A stretch of DNA of 6,771 nucleotides from Propionibacteriaceae bacterium (GCA_027353565.1 DAIEHO010000264.1:1-6771); one strand, 5' to 3'; positions 1 to 6,264 are shown, counted from the first letter of the stretch. The notes: generated by a model from the letters alone, not told the origin. Numbers and translations are program-made.

Positions 1-1
1 C

Positions 2-58
2 GATCCGGCGACGCGGGCGGAGTTCTTCGCCGCGGTCGACGAGCGGAGGACTCCATGA
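2..58 (+). CDS. 3' end of an unidentified upstream gene
   Basis: This frame is open from the window edge and ends at a TGA (56-58) that overlaps the ATG of the next gene as ATGA. The visible tail reads DPATRAEFFAAVDERRTP, an acidic, alanine-rich, protein-like C-terminus. The overlap implies translational coupling with the ferredoxin reductase, so the product may act in the same electron-transfer or oxidation step, but that is inference. Too little is visible to name a family. The next gene's own reading frame is also open across this stretch, so the call rests on the coupled stop and the plausible peptide. Confidence 0.6.
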   Translation, partial: DPATRAEFFAAVDERRTP

Positions 59-1257
59 CCGACCGCGGGGTTGCGATCGTGGGCGCGGGTCTGGCCGCTG
101 CGCACGTGGCCTCGACGTTGCGCGAGGCCGGGGACCAGCGACCGATCCAGATCATCGGTGACGAGGGCAAGGCCCCGTACGAGCGACCGGGGCTCTCCAA
201 AGGGGTCCTGCAGGGCAAGGACGACCCCGAGTCCGTCTACATCCACGAGGCCGCGTGGTACGAGCAGCACGGGGTCCAGACCCGGTTCGACGACCCGGCA
301 GTCGCCATCGACCAGGCCGAGCAGTCCGTACGGCTGGCATCGGGCGCGGTGCTCAGCTACGACGACCTGGTGATCGCGACGGGAGCTCGACCAAGAACCC
401 TCGACCTCCCCGGCGCGGGCTTGGCCGGCGTGCACACGCTCCGGCGGATCCCCGACAGCCTGGCCGTCAAGGACGCTCTTGTCGAGGGAGGCAGGCTTGT
501 CGTCGTCGGTGCAGGCTGGATCGGCCTCGAGGTCGCCGCGGCGGCATCCCAGGCGGGCGTCGAGGTCACGGTGCTCGAGTATGCGGACGTACCCCTCCGC
601 GCCGCTCTGGGCGACCGGCTGGGCACGTACTTCGCCGATCTGCATCGCCAGCACGGTGTCGACCTCCGCACGGGCGTCAGCGTCACGGGCATCGAGGGAC
701 GGGGCGCGGTCACGGGGGTCCGTACGCGCGACGACCTCTTCCCCGCCGACCTGGTCCTGCTGGGAGTGGGAGCCGTACCCAACACGGAGCTCGCTCAGCA
801 CGCGGGGATCCCCATCGGCAACGGCATCCTCGTCGACGACCAGCTCCGGGCCGGCGAGCACGTCCTCGCGATCGGCGACGTCGCCAACGCCACGAACACG
901 ATCCTCGGAGGGCGGCTCCGGGTGGAGCACTGGGACAACGCGATCCGGCAGGGCAGTCTCGCCGGTCGTGTCCTCCTCGGCGAGCCCGCTCACTACGACT
1001 GGCAACCGTACTTCTACACGGACCAGTACGAGCTCGGCATGGAGTACGTCGGGCGCAGCGCCGCCGATAACGAGGTCGTGGTGCGGGGCAGCGAGGAGTC
1101 GGGTGCATTCATCGCGTTCTGGCAGCGGCGAGGTGTCGTGACTGCGGCCATGAACGTCAACATCTGGGACGTCAACGACGACCTGCGCGCGCTCGTCGGG
1201 CGCACGATCGGCAGCGACCGGCTCGCGGATGACGGGATCGGACTGGCCGAGCTCTGA
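55..1257 (+). CDS. FAD-dependent ferredoxin reductase (NAD(P)H:ferredoxin oxidoreductase, BphA4/rhodocoxin-reductase type)
   Basis: This is a cytoplasmic flavoprotein of 400 aa, the usual length of the family. It is expected to pass electrons from NAD(P)H through FAD to a small ferredoxin that serves a cytochrome P450 or Rieske oxygenase. An N-terminal FAD-binding Rossmann fold shows VGAGLAA (residues 9-15). The family-typical YERPGLSKG lies at 42-50. A second Rossmann fold for NAD(P)H shows VGAGWIGLEVA (151-161), the ATG motif is at 108-110, and the FAD-contacting AIGDVA is at 272-277. The C-terminal ~75 residues match the reductase C-terminal dimer-like domain. There is no CxxxxC redox disulfide, which separates it from glutathione or lipoamide reductases. 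The start at 55 is set by GGAGG at 45-49, five bases upstream, and by the ATGA overlap with the preceding gene. The partner ferredoxin and oxygenase are not in the window, so the physiological substrate is unknown. Confidence 0.93.
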   Translation: MTDRGVAIVGAGLAAAHVASTLREAGDQRPIQIIGDEGKAPYERPGLSKGVLQGKDDPESVYIHEAAWYEQHGVQTRFDDPAVAIDQAEQSVRLASGAVLSYDDLVIATGARPRTLDLPGAGLAGVHTLRRIPDSLAVKDALVEGGRLVVVGAGWIGLEVAAAASQAGVEVTVLEYADVPLRAALGDRLGTYFADLHRQHGVDLRTGVSVTGIEGRGAVTGVRTRDDLFPADLVLLGVGAVPNTELAQHAGIPIGNGILVDDQLRAGEHVLAIGDVANATNTILGGRLRVEHWDNAIRQGSLAGRVLLGEPAHYDWQPYFYTDQYELGMEYVGRSAADNEVVVRGSEESGAFIAFWQRRGVVTAAMNVNIWDVNDDLRALVGRTIGSDRLADDGIGLAEL

Positions 1258-1397
1258 CCTGGTGGCCGAGCGTGGAGACACCCCGTGGCAGCCGTTCCCT
1301 GGTCGGCGAGCTGACGTCCGCGCGGCGGATCCAGGAGGGTGTCGGTCTCTGACGCCCCGATGGGCGGCTCACGGGTCTGTCGACACCGTCTTCTCCC

Positions 1398-1403
1398 TAG
1401 ACT
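1398..1403 (+). promoter_or_regulatory. -10 element TAGACT of a leaderless promoter
   Basis: TAGACT fits the actinobacterial TANNNT -10 consensus and lies exactly six bases before the GTG at 1410. Transcription would therefore begin at or next to the start codon, the usual geometry of leaderless mRNAs in actinobacteria. No Shine-Dalgarno sequence precedes the GTG, which agrees. No good -35 is found at 16-18 bp spacing; TCGACA at 1380-1385 is too close (12 bp). Confidence 0.6.
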
Positions 1404-1409
1404 CGCCGC

Positions 1410-1712
1410 GTGCCCTCGTACCGCCTCGAGCTTGAGATCGGTGATCTTCGTCCCGGAAGGATCCCTGACGAGGTGATGGAGGCGGCACGGTCCTCGTTGG
1501 GACGCCACGTCGACGCCACCGACATCGCGATCGTGGCCGGGACGCCCCGCATCCTCCTTCGCTTCACGGTCCCGGCGGCCAGCGCGGTGGAGGAGGACGC
1601 CGCCGCCTGGTCGGCTGTACGCAATGCGCGAGCCGGTGTCGAGATCGTCGCCGGTACGGGACGGATCCGGCTGCTGCGCCGACGGCGCGGGTCGTGGCTC
1701 GTGGTCGGCTGA
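1410..1712 (+). CDS. 100-aa protein of unknown function, leaderless GTG start
   Basis: I do not recognise a named family. The protein starts SYRLELEIGDLRPGRIPDEV. It has a region of alternating hydrophobic beta-like segments (IAIVAGTPRILLRFTV, residues 39-54), an acidic helix-like stretch (EEDAAAWSAVRNARAGVEIV, 61-80), and ends with a strongly basic patch (RIRLLRRRRGSW, 85-96). The alternation suggests a small alpha/beta fold, and the basic tail could contact nucleic acid or an acidic partner, but this is only inference. There is no signal peptide or membrane segment. The GTG start is supported by TAGACT six bases upstream and by the lack of an SD. It stands alone between the ferredoxin reductase and a convergent esterase and is followed by a hairpin, so it is probably a single-gene transcript. 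Confidence 0.75.
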   Translation: MPSYRLELEIGDLRPGRIPDEVMEAARSSLGRHVDATDIAIVAGTPRILLRFTVPAASAVEEDAAAWSAVRNARAGVEIVAGTGRIRLLRRRRGSWLVVG

Positions 1713-1730
1713 GTCGGGCAGTCGGAAGAA

Positions 1731-1770
1731 CCCAGCGCCCCGTCGAGAGCCGCTCCAGCAGGGCGTTGGG
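1731..1770 (+). terminator. Hairpin terminator candidate after the 100-aa gene
   Basis: CCCAGCGCCC (1731-1740) pairs over all ten bases with GGGCGTTGGG (1761-1770), with one G-U pair in plus-strand RNA, around a 20-nt loop. It begins 18 bases after the stop at 1712, in the 111-bp gap between two convergent genes. No uninterrupted T-tract follows (only TGCTTCCC), which is common for actinobacterial terminators. The minus-strand version has an A-C mismatch but is followed by TTCTTCC, so it might stop transcription from both sides. Confidence 0.5.
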
Positions 1771-1823
1771 TGCTTCCCACCATCACCGGCTGCTCGCCCG
1801 GCGGTCGTCGAGAGCGGGTCGGG

Positions 1824-2732
1824 CTACGAGCGAGCGTGTCGCATGAAGAACTCCCACATCACGTGCGTCGCGTCGATGGCGTTCGACGTCGGGCCTGTGA
1901 TCACGTCGGGGAGCGGGACGCCCCCCGGCCAGGTGTGTCCTGCGTCGCCCAGGGTGTACCAGACCACCTCGGCGTCGTCACGCCCGCCGGAGTAGCGGAC
2001 TCTCTCCAACGACTCAGTCAGCTGTTCGAACGACCTCGTCGTGCACCCGCACCGTCGCGCGTAGGCATCCATCCACTCCGCCACCGATGGCACTCCGTGT
2101 CGAAGCCGCTGGACGCCGCCGCGGATCGGGACGATCCGGTCCAGAGCCCCGTGGAAGGCGATCAGTGGCACCGGTCGGCCATCGGTGGGACCGTCAGGAG
2201 GGTACGTGTACAGCCCGGCCACGGTCCCGACAGCGGCGAAGACGTCGGGGAGCTCGCAGGCGAGCACGGATGCGAGCCCACCGCCGTTCGACATCCCACA
2301 GGCATAGATCCTGTCCGGGTCGACGTCGTACGTGGCGCAGATCGTGTCGACGAGGCGACGGATGAAGTCGACGTGCTCACGCGTCGCCTGTGACGAGGCG
2401 AGAGGTTCGTGTGCGGCCCAGCGCAACGGTATGCCGGTGCCCATCGGATACACCGTGATGAAGCCCTCGTCGTCCCCGAGCTCGTCCCAGCGGCTCATCT
2501 CGGCCTGATGGGCGGGTGACTGCATGAAGCCGTGAATCACCACGACCAACGGCACCGGGTGGCCGGGGTCGAGCCCCTCGGGAACGTGGAGGAGATACCG
2601 GCGCCGGCCTCTTCCGCTCGTCACCTGGCCGTTGGTGCGGAAGAAGGCGCGCAGCGAACCGACCAGCCGCAAGAGCCCGAGGGCGATGGCGGTGGATCCG
2701 AGGGCGAGCGGAGCGACGAGTCCCCAAGGCAA
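1824..2732 (-). CDS. PHB depolymerase/feruloyl esterase-family alpha/beta hydrolase, membrane-anchored or secreted
   Basis: This serine hydrolase cleaves ester bonds; its family includes polyhydroxybutyrate depolymerases, LpqC-like and feruloyl/acetylxylan esterases. From the TTG start (302 aa) the features are: an N-terminal hydrophobic segment (about residues 4-25), the oxyanion-region HG (67-68) in LVVVIHGFMQSP, the nucleophile elbow GMSNGG (Ser148), the acid Asp198 in FHGALDRIVP, and the base His266 in DAGHTWPGG. The HTWPGG ending of the catalytic His motif is typical of this family. Cys228 and Cys230 are candidate disulfide residues. The hydrophobic segment with arginines after it suggests a signal anchor or uncleaved signal peptide, so action outside the cytoplasm is likely. 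The TTG at 2732 is the first usable canonical start, but it has no SD. The frame stays open upstream, and an AGGAGG at 2759-2764 fits an ACG at 2751-2753, which would add ARSRRS ahead of LPWG. The true N-terminus is therefore uncertain. The natural substrate cannot be inferred from the neighbours. Confidence 0.9.
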   Translation of the reverse strand: MPWGLVAPLALGSTAIALGLLRLVGSLRAFFRTNGQVTSGRGRRRYLLHVPEGLDPGHPVPLVVVIHGFMQSPAHQAEMSRWDELGDDEGFITVYPMGTGIPLRWAAHEPLASSQATREHVDFIRRLVDTICATYDVDPDRIYACGMSNGGGLASVLACELPDVFAAVGTVAGLYTYPPDGPTDGRPVPLIAFHGALDRIVPIRGGVQRLRHGVPSVAEWMDAYARRCGCTTRSFEQLTESLERVRYSGGRDDAEVVWYTLGDAGHTWPGGVPLPDVITGPTSNAIDATHVMWEFFMRHARS

Positions 2733-2758
2733 TGAACGCCGTGACCTGGCCGTGTGGT

Positions 2759-2764
2759 CCTCCT
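2759..2764 (-). promoter_or_regulatory. Perfect AGGAGG ribosome binding site that disagrees with the TTG start
   Basis: On the minus strand AGGAGG is followed, five bases later, by the in-frame codon ACG (2753-2751), and only 26 bases later by the TTG at 2732. Using the ACG gives the leader (M)ARSRRSLPWGLVAPLAL, a normal basic n-region before a hydrophobic core. Either ACG is used as a rare start or an ancestral ATG has mutated. Confidence 0.55.
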
Positions 2765-2789
2765 GAGTACCAGGGGTGTTTCTGCTCCG

Positions 2790-2795
2790 AGCCTA
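2790..2795 (-). promoter_or_regulatory. Possible -10 element TAGGCT for the esterase gene
   Basis: On the minus strand TAGGCT fits TANNNT. Transcription would start near 2783, giving a leader of about 20 bases before the AGGAGG at 2764-2759. A -35 match is weak: CGGACG at 2817-2812 with a 16-bp spacer. The position relative to the SD is the main support. Confidence 0.4.
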
Positions 2796-2925
2796 GCCCC
2801 GTCCCACGAGCCGTCCGGCGCGGTCCGGGACGAGTTCATGGAAGGCCGAGACAAAGGCGGCTGGGAATGCGCGAACGCCCTCGGAGAATGCCGCGGAGTG
2901 CAAGACTCTAGGCGAGAGCTGTCGG

Positions 2926-2944
2926 TCACCGCCAACGTCGGTGA
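2926..2944. repeat. Short inverted repeat upstream of the acyl-ligase operon
   Basis: TCACCG and CGGTGA form a perfect 6-bp dyad around a 7-base centre, about 80 bp before the operon start codon. It could be an operator half-site pair or a leader hairpin. A dyad of this size also arises readily by chance in GC-rich DNA. Confidence 0.25.
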
Positions 2945-3014
2945 GCCCGAAGGCCGGGACCACTTGGGGTAAGGCGCTGGCACGGTGATGACGGTTCTTG
3001 CCGCCCGCATACTC

Positions 3015-3018
3015 GGAG
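3015..3018 (+). promoter_or_regulatory. GGAG ribosome binding site for the ATG at 3027
   Basis: GGAG lies eight bases before ATG 3027-3029. It marks that ATG, rather than the GTG at 3103, as the ancestral start of the acyl ligase. The GTG at 3103 has no purine-rich sequence upstream. Confidence 0.65.
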
Positions 3019-3026
3019 TTGATGAC

Positions 3027-3143
3027 ATGGGTATCCGCTATTACCCGGCCCACAGGCTGTGCGACCTTCGGGAATTGGTAGAGCGCAGCGCCGACCAGTT
3101 CGGTGACCGAGCCGCCTTCAAAAGAGCTGGGTTCTTCCACTGA
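3027..3143 (+). pseudogene. N-terminal piece of the acyl ligase, separated from the rest by a frameshift
   Basis: This 38-codon frame starts at an ATG with a good SD. Its opening, IRYYPAHRLCDLRELVERS (residues 3-21), is followed by ADQFGDRAAFK (22-32). That is a classic start for long-chain acyl-CoA/ACP synthetases of the ANL superfamily, in which a YYP motif and a ...SA..FGD..AF segment precede the first Rossmann-like subdomain. The frame ends at TGA 3141-3143, while the remainder of the enzyme continues in the next frame. Removing one A from the AAAA run at 3120-3123 joins the two frames as ...DRAAFK-ELGSSTEICSYSF..., with the spacing expected in the family. The cause could be a real mutation, a sequencing or assembly error, or slippage/programmed frameshifting. 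Confidence 0.8.
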
Positions 3144-4731
3144 GATCTGCAGCTATTCGTTCAGTCGGCTCCGCGACGATGTCGCCGCCATGGGGACCGC
3201 GCTGCTCGCGCTGGGTGTCGCAGGCCGGCACGTGGCTCTCGTGGGGGAGAGCTGCTACAGCTACGTGGTCAGCTACCTCGCGGTCGTGAACGCTGGAGCG
3301 GTCATCGTGCCGCTCGACAGGGAGCTGACCGTCGGTGAGCTCGTCCACCTCATCACGAAGTCGGACGCCGATCTCCTCCTGTACGGTGCGTCGCTGGCCG
3401 ACGACATCCCGGCCATCAAGGACGCGTGTCCGCGACTGGGACGTATCGTGCCGATCGACCTGTACGCCGCTCCCACGGAGGATGTCGAGAACCCTGGAGT
3501 CCGCGAGCTTCTCCGAACAGGACGCGAGCTGCTCGCCCGCGGCGACATGAGCTTCGGCGACGTCGCCATCGACCCGGATGCGCTCTGCGCGATCCTGTTC
3601 ACCTCGGGCACCACCGGCGCGAACAAAGGCGTCATGCTCACCGCGCGCAACATCACCGCTGTCGTCCATGGGGCGTACTCGCTGCATCGTCTGCGGCCGG
3701 TGTCGCTGTCCGTCCTGCCGATCAACCATTCGTACGAGTTCAACCTGCATGTGCTGGGGTCGATCTTCGGCGGCATCACGTTGTGCTTCAACGACAGCGT
3801 GAAGCACGTCCGCGAGAACCTGGACCGATTCCGCCCCGAAATGACGCTGATGGTGCCCATGATCGTCGACGCCCTGTACAAGAACATCTGGCGCGAGGCC
3901 GAGAAGAACCACCTCGCGACGCATCTGCGCTATGGCGTCTGGCTGTCGAACGCGTTCCGCCGGGTCGGTATCGATCTTCGCCGTTACTACTTCAAGCCGG
4001 TGATCCAGTCACTGGGCGGTGAGCTGGGCATGATCATCTGTGGCGGGGCGCCGCTGCGGCCCGAGGTGGTGAAAGGTATGAGTGACCTCGGCGTCGAGGT
4101 CTACAACGGCTATGGGATCACCGAGTGCTCGCCGCTCATCTCGTCGAACTCCGCCCTTGCCAACATCCCTGGTTCGGTGGGAGTCCCCATTCCCTGCGTC
4201 CGCGTTCGCATCGACTCCCCGGACGCCGACGGCAACGGGGAGATCCAGGTCACCGGGGACAACGTGATGGTCGGCTACTACAACGACTCCGAAGCGACCG
4301 CGCGGAGCTTCACTCCCGACGGCTGGTTCAAGACCGGAGACCTCGGCCATCTCGGACGCCGGAACGCGCTGTTCATCACGGGGCGCCAGAAGAACCTCAT
4401 CATCCTGCCCAACGGGAAGAACGTGCAGCCGGAGGAGCTCGAGGAGCACCTCCTGGCCAGCATCGAGTACGTCAAGGAGGTCGTCGTCCACTCGGCGACG
4501 GACGACTCCGGTGTCGAGCGCATCGTCGCCACCGCGTTCCTCGACGCGACGTTCGTCGAGGTGGTGGGGCCTGATGAGGCTGAAGCCCGGTTCAAGGCGG
4601 ACGTGGCCCGGCACAACCGGAAGCTGGCCGGCTACAAGCAGATCCACCACACGCAGGTGCGCGACTGCGAGTTCACGAAGACCAGCACGAAGAAGATCAA
4701 GCGCAACGAGGCTCTAGGGGCGATGCCATGA
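3103..4731 (+). CDS. AMP-forming acyl-CoA/acyl-ACP ligase (ANL superfamily), N-terminus displaced by a frameshift
   Basis: This enzyme activates a carboxylic acid, probably fatty, with ATP to acyl-AMP and passes it to a thiol, either CoA or, given the next gene, the phosphopantetheine arm of a carrier protein. In the 542-aa frame the ANL core motifs are intact: P-loop LFTSGTTGANKG (165-176), YNGYGITE (334-341), the ATP ribose-binding TGD (411-413), and the hinge R428 with GRQKNLI (427-433). KNVQPEELEEHL (439-450) opens the C-terminal domain, and the A10 region TSTKKIKR (527-534) carries the catalytic lysine at K530/K531. There is no membrane segment, so it is cytoplasmic. The GTG at 3103 is only the first start in this frame. 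It has no SD and omits about 25 family residues that are encoded at 3027-3119 in another frame. The intact gene would be 3027-4731, about 567 aa. The stop overlaps the carrier-protein ATG by 4 nt. If only the GTG form is made, it lacks the first helix and strand and may be impaired. Strong conservation of all later motifs argues against long-standing decay. Confidence 0.9.
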   Translation: MTEPPSKELGSSTEICSYSFSRLRDDVAAMGTALLALGVAGRHVALVGESCYSYVVSYLAVVNAGAVIVPLDRELTVGELVHLITKSDADLLLYGASLADDIPAIKDACPRLGRIVPIDLYAAPTEDVENPGVRELLRTGRELLARGDMSFGDVAIDPDALCAILFTSGTTGANKGVMLTARNITAVVHGAYSLHRLRPVSLSVLPINHSYEFNLHVLGSIFGGITLCFNDSVKHVRENLDRFRPEMTLMVPMIVDALYKNIWREAEKNHLATHLRYGVWLSNAFRRVGIDLRRYYFKPVIQSLGGELGMIICGGAPLRPEVVKGMSDLGVEVYNGYGITECSPLISSNSALANIPGSVGVPIPCVRVRIDSPDADGNGEIQVTGDNVMVGYYNDSEATARSFTPDGWFKTGDLGHLGRRNALFITGRQKNLIILPNGKNVQPEELEEHLLASIEYVKEVVVHSATDDSGVERIVATAFLDATFVEVVGPDEAEARFKADVARHNRKLAGYKQIHHTQVRDCEFTKTSTKKIKRNEALGAMP

Positions 4732-4964
4732 CCATGCTTCCCATCATCACGACCGTCGTGCTCGAGTACGCGGATGTGCCGGAGTCCTCGATCACGCGGG
4801 ACACCGATCCGCTCCGGGACCTGAACCTCACGTCGTACGACCTCATGGGCATCATCGGACGGTTGGAGAGCGAGCTGGGCGTCTCGGTCCCCGAGCGGGA
4901 GATCCGTCATCTGGTCACCCTCGGGGACCTCGACGACTACATCAAGGCGCACGTAGGTGCGTGA
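4728..4964 (+). CDS. Discrete acyl carrier protein (PP-binding domain)
   Basis: This small carrier of 78 aa, the normal length for a stand-alone ACP, should hold the acyl group made by the preceding ligase on a 4'-phosphopantetheine arm. The attachment site is Ser36 in LRDLNLTSYDLMGII (29-43), where the common D-S-L core is replaced by T-S-Y-D-L, as in many carriers outside fatty-acid synthesis. The protein is acidic and predicted as a four-helix bundle, with helix II starting at Ser36. The C-terminal ESELGVSVPEREIRHLVTLG (47-66) follows the family pattern of a glutamate-rich helix II end and the helix III region. The start at 4728 overlaps the ligase stop (ATGA) and has AGGGG at 4716-4720, seven bases upstream; the alternative ATG at 4734 is too far from it. 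It is unlikely to be the housekeeping AcpP, because it lacks the typical DSLD motif and lies outside a fab cluster. Confidence 0.9.
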   Translation: MTMLPIITTVVLEYADVPESSITRDTDPLRDLNLTSYDLMGIIGRLESELGVSVPEREIRHLVTLGDLDDYIKAHVGA

Positions 4965-5539
4965 TGACTGTCGTGGTCGCGCGGAGCCCGGGGGAGGCCT
5001 CGGCATCTGAGCAGCGAGAGGCCGCTCGGCGCCTGCTGGGCCTCGGGCTGCAGAGGGCCTTCGGCATCAGCCCGACCGAGTTCGAGGTGGAGCGCAACGC
5101 GTTCGGCAAGCCTCGACTCTGCGGACGTCCCGACGTGCACTTCAGCATCGCGCACTGTGGACGGGCGGTCGCGGTCCTGGTCGCGGGCCAGCCCGTGGGG
5201 GTCGACGTCGAGACCGTGCGATGCCGGGACTCGTCTGTGGCGGCCCGCTGCTTCGACGCGTCGGAGCGATCCCGGATCGACGCGGCCGTCGATCCCGACC
5301 GGGAGTTCTTCAGGTACTGGACGCTCAAGGAGAGCTATGTGAAAGCCCTCGGCTGCGGCCTCTACTACCCGCTGAACCGGATCCACATCGACGTGTCCCC
5401 GGAGGGTGAGCCGGAGTCCGACAAACCCAGGACAAGATTCCGTCTCGTCGAAGCATTCCCTGCGGTCGTCATCGCCCTGTGCTGGCTGGGGCGCGGAGAA
5501 CGAACGACGCAGTCCGACCCCGTGTACGTCGAGTGGTGA
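4961..5539 (+). CDS. 4'-phosphopantetheinyl transferase (Sfp/AcpT type)
   Basis: This enzyme transfers phosphopantetheine from CoA to a conserved serine of carrier proteins, here most likely the ACP encoded directly upstream. In the 192-aa frame the superfamily motifs are in order: NAFGKPRL (46-53), HFSIAHC (60-66, the usual FNLSHS), VGVDVET (79-85) with the Mg ligands D82 and E84, and WTLKESYVKALGCGL (120-134) with E124, K123 and K128. The length is somewhat short for the two-subdomain Sfp class (often 210-240 aa), owing to a short N-terminal half. There are two possible starts. GTG 4961 overlaps the ACP stop by 4 nt, and ATG 4964 overlaps it by one base and sits six bases after TAGG (4954-4957); ATG is the likelier start. 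Having a dedicated transferase beside a single carrier suggests that the carrier is not served by the cell's general AcpS. Confidence 0.9.
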   Translation: MMTVVVARSPGEASASEQREAARRLLGLGLQRAFGISPTEFEVERNAFGKPRLCGRPDVHFSIAHCGRAVAVLVAGQPVGVDVETVRCRDSSVAARCFDASERSRIDAAVDPDREFFRYWTLKESYVKALGCGLYYPLNRIHIDVSPEGEPESDKPRTRFRLVEAFPAVVIALCWLGRGERTTQSDPVYVEW

Positions 5540-5552
5540 GTGAGCAGGCGAG

Positions 5553-6263
5553 ATGACAGTGACGCAGTACGTCGAGTTCGCGGGCGTGAAGAAGGTCTAC
5601 CGCATGGGCGAGCAGGACATCGAAGCGCTCGCCGGTGTCGACTTCGGGATCGACAAGGGCCAGTTCGTGATCATTGCGGGGGCCTCGGGCGCCGGGAAGA
5701 GCACCCTGCTCAACATCCTCGGAGGGATGGACGCGGCGTCGTCCGGGACGATCCACCTCGACGGGTCGGAGCTGAGCTCCTTCAGCAAGCGACAGATGGT
5801 CGACTACCGGCGATACGACGTCGGGTTCGTGTTCCAGTTCTACAACCTGATCCCGAACCTGACGGCCCGGGAGAACGTTGAGCTTGCCTCGCAGGTTGGC
5901 CGTGATCCCTTGCCGATCGACGAGGTCATGGCCAGCGTCGGGCTGGCGGAGCGCGTGGCGAACTTCCCGTCCCAGCTGTCCGGCGGTGAGCAGCAACGGG
6001 TGGCGATCGCGAGGGCCTTGGCCAAGAACCCCAAGCTGCTCCTCTGCGACGAGCCCACGGGCGCGCTGGACTACGCCACGGGCCGCTCCATCTTCAAGCT
6101 GCTCCAGGAGACGTGCCGGACCCGGGGCATCACCGTCGTCGTCATCACCCACAACCTTGCCCTGATGCCCATGGGCGACAAGGTCATCAAGCTCAAGAGC
6201 GGCCTGATCGAGGAGATCGTCGACAACGCCGTACCCGTCGGCATCGACGACCTGGAGTGGTGA
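5553..6263 (+). CDS. ABC transporter ATP-binding protein, LolD/MacB/FtsE class
   Basis: This is the ATPase subunit (236 aa, standard length) that drives the FtsX-type permease encoded next. Complete motifs are present: Walker [10 protein letters not shown] (43-51), Q-loop Q95 in [18 protein letters not shown], signature [15 protein letters not shown] (142-156), Walker [14 protein letters not shown] (161-173) with catalytic E167, and H-loop H200 in VVVITHN. The [16 protein letters not shown] segment and the DEPTGALD sequence are diagnostic of the MacB/LolD/FtsE-like (type VII) exporters and mechanotransmission ABC systems. It works at the inner face of the cytoplasmic membrane, probably as a dimer. 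It starts 13 bases after the transferase stop with a weak AGGCGAG just upstream, so it is part of the same transcript as the ligase, carrier and transferase. Confidence 0.95.
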   Translation: MTVTQYVEFAGVKKVYRMGEQDIEALAGVDFGIDKGQFVIIAGASGAGKSTLLNILGGMDAASSGTIHLDGSELSSFSKRQMVDYRRYDVGFVFQFYNLIPNLTARENVELASQVGRDPLPIDEVMASVGLAERVANFPSQLSGGEQQRVAIARALAKNPKLLLCDEPTGALDYATGRSIFKLLQETCRTRGITVVVITHNLALMPMGDKVIKLKSGLIEEIVDNAVPVGIDDLEW

Positions 6264-6264
6264 C

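Larger units (their letters stand above)
2754..3014. other. Divergent intergenic region between the esterase and the acyl-ligase operon
   Basis: About 260-290 bp separate the two divergent genes. The open frames across it give peptides with no recognisable motif and poor codon bias, so I see no gene. It holds the esterase -10 and SD, and a 6-bp inverted repeat, TCACCG (2926-2931) and CGGTGA (2939-2944). I did not find a convincing -35/-10 pair for the operon: TAGGCG at 2909-2914 lacks a -35 partner, and CATACT at 3008-3013 would start transcription downstream of the GGAG ribosome binding site. Confidence 0.6.

Noticed and set aside
570..592. Near-identical short stretch in the ferredoxin reductase (573 region) and in the ACP gene (about 4758-4780), both encoding LEYADVP.
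   Set aside because: The proteins are unrelated, the match is only about 20 bp with several silent differences, and it does not extend on either side. It is most likely chance in a GC-rich genome with shared codon preferences.
1353..1366. Hairpin CGCCC-CGAT-GGGCG downstream of the ferredoxin reductase.
   Set aside because: The stem is only 5 bp, no T-rich tract follows, and it starts nearly 100 bp after the stop. It is too weak to call a terminator.
2754..2972. A 72-codon open frame on the plus strand in the divergent intergenic region.
   Set aside because: It overlaps the esterase start signals, has no SD, shows no recognisable motif, and its composition is unlike that of the neighbouring genes.
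3008..3013. CATACT as a -10 box for the acyl-ligase operon.
   Set aside because: It would start transcription around 3020, cutting off the GGAG ribosome binding site at 3015-3018, and no -35 matches at suitable spacing.
3118..3924. Long minus-strand open frames (up to 268 codons) opposite the acyl ligase.
   Set aside because: They are low-complexity, Asp/Arg/Val-rich translations typical of antisense shadows in high-GC DNA. The plus-strand enzyme explains the coding constraint.
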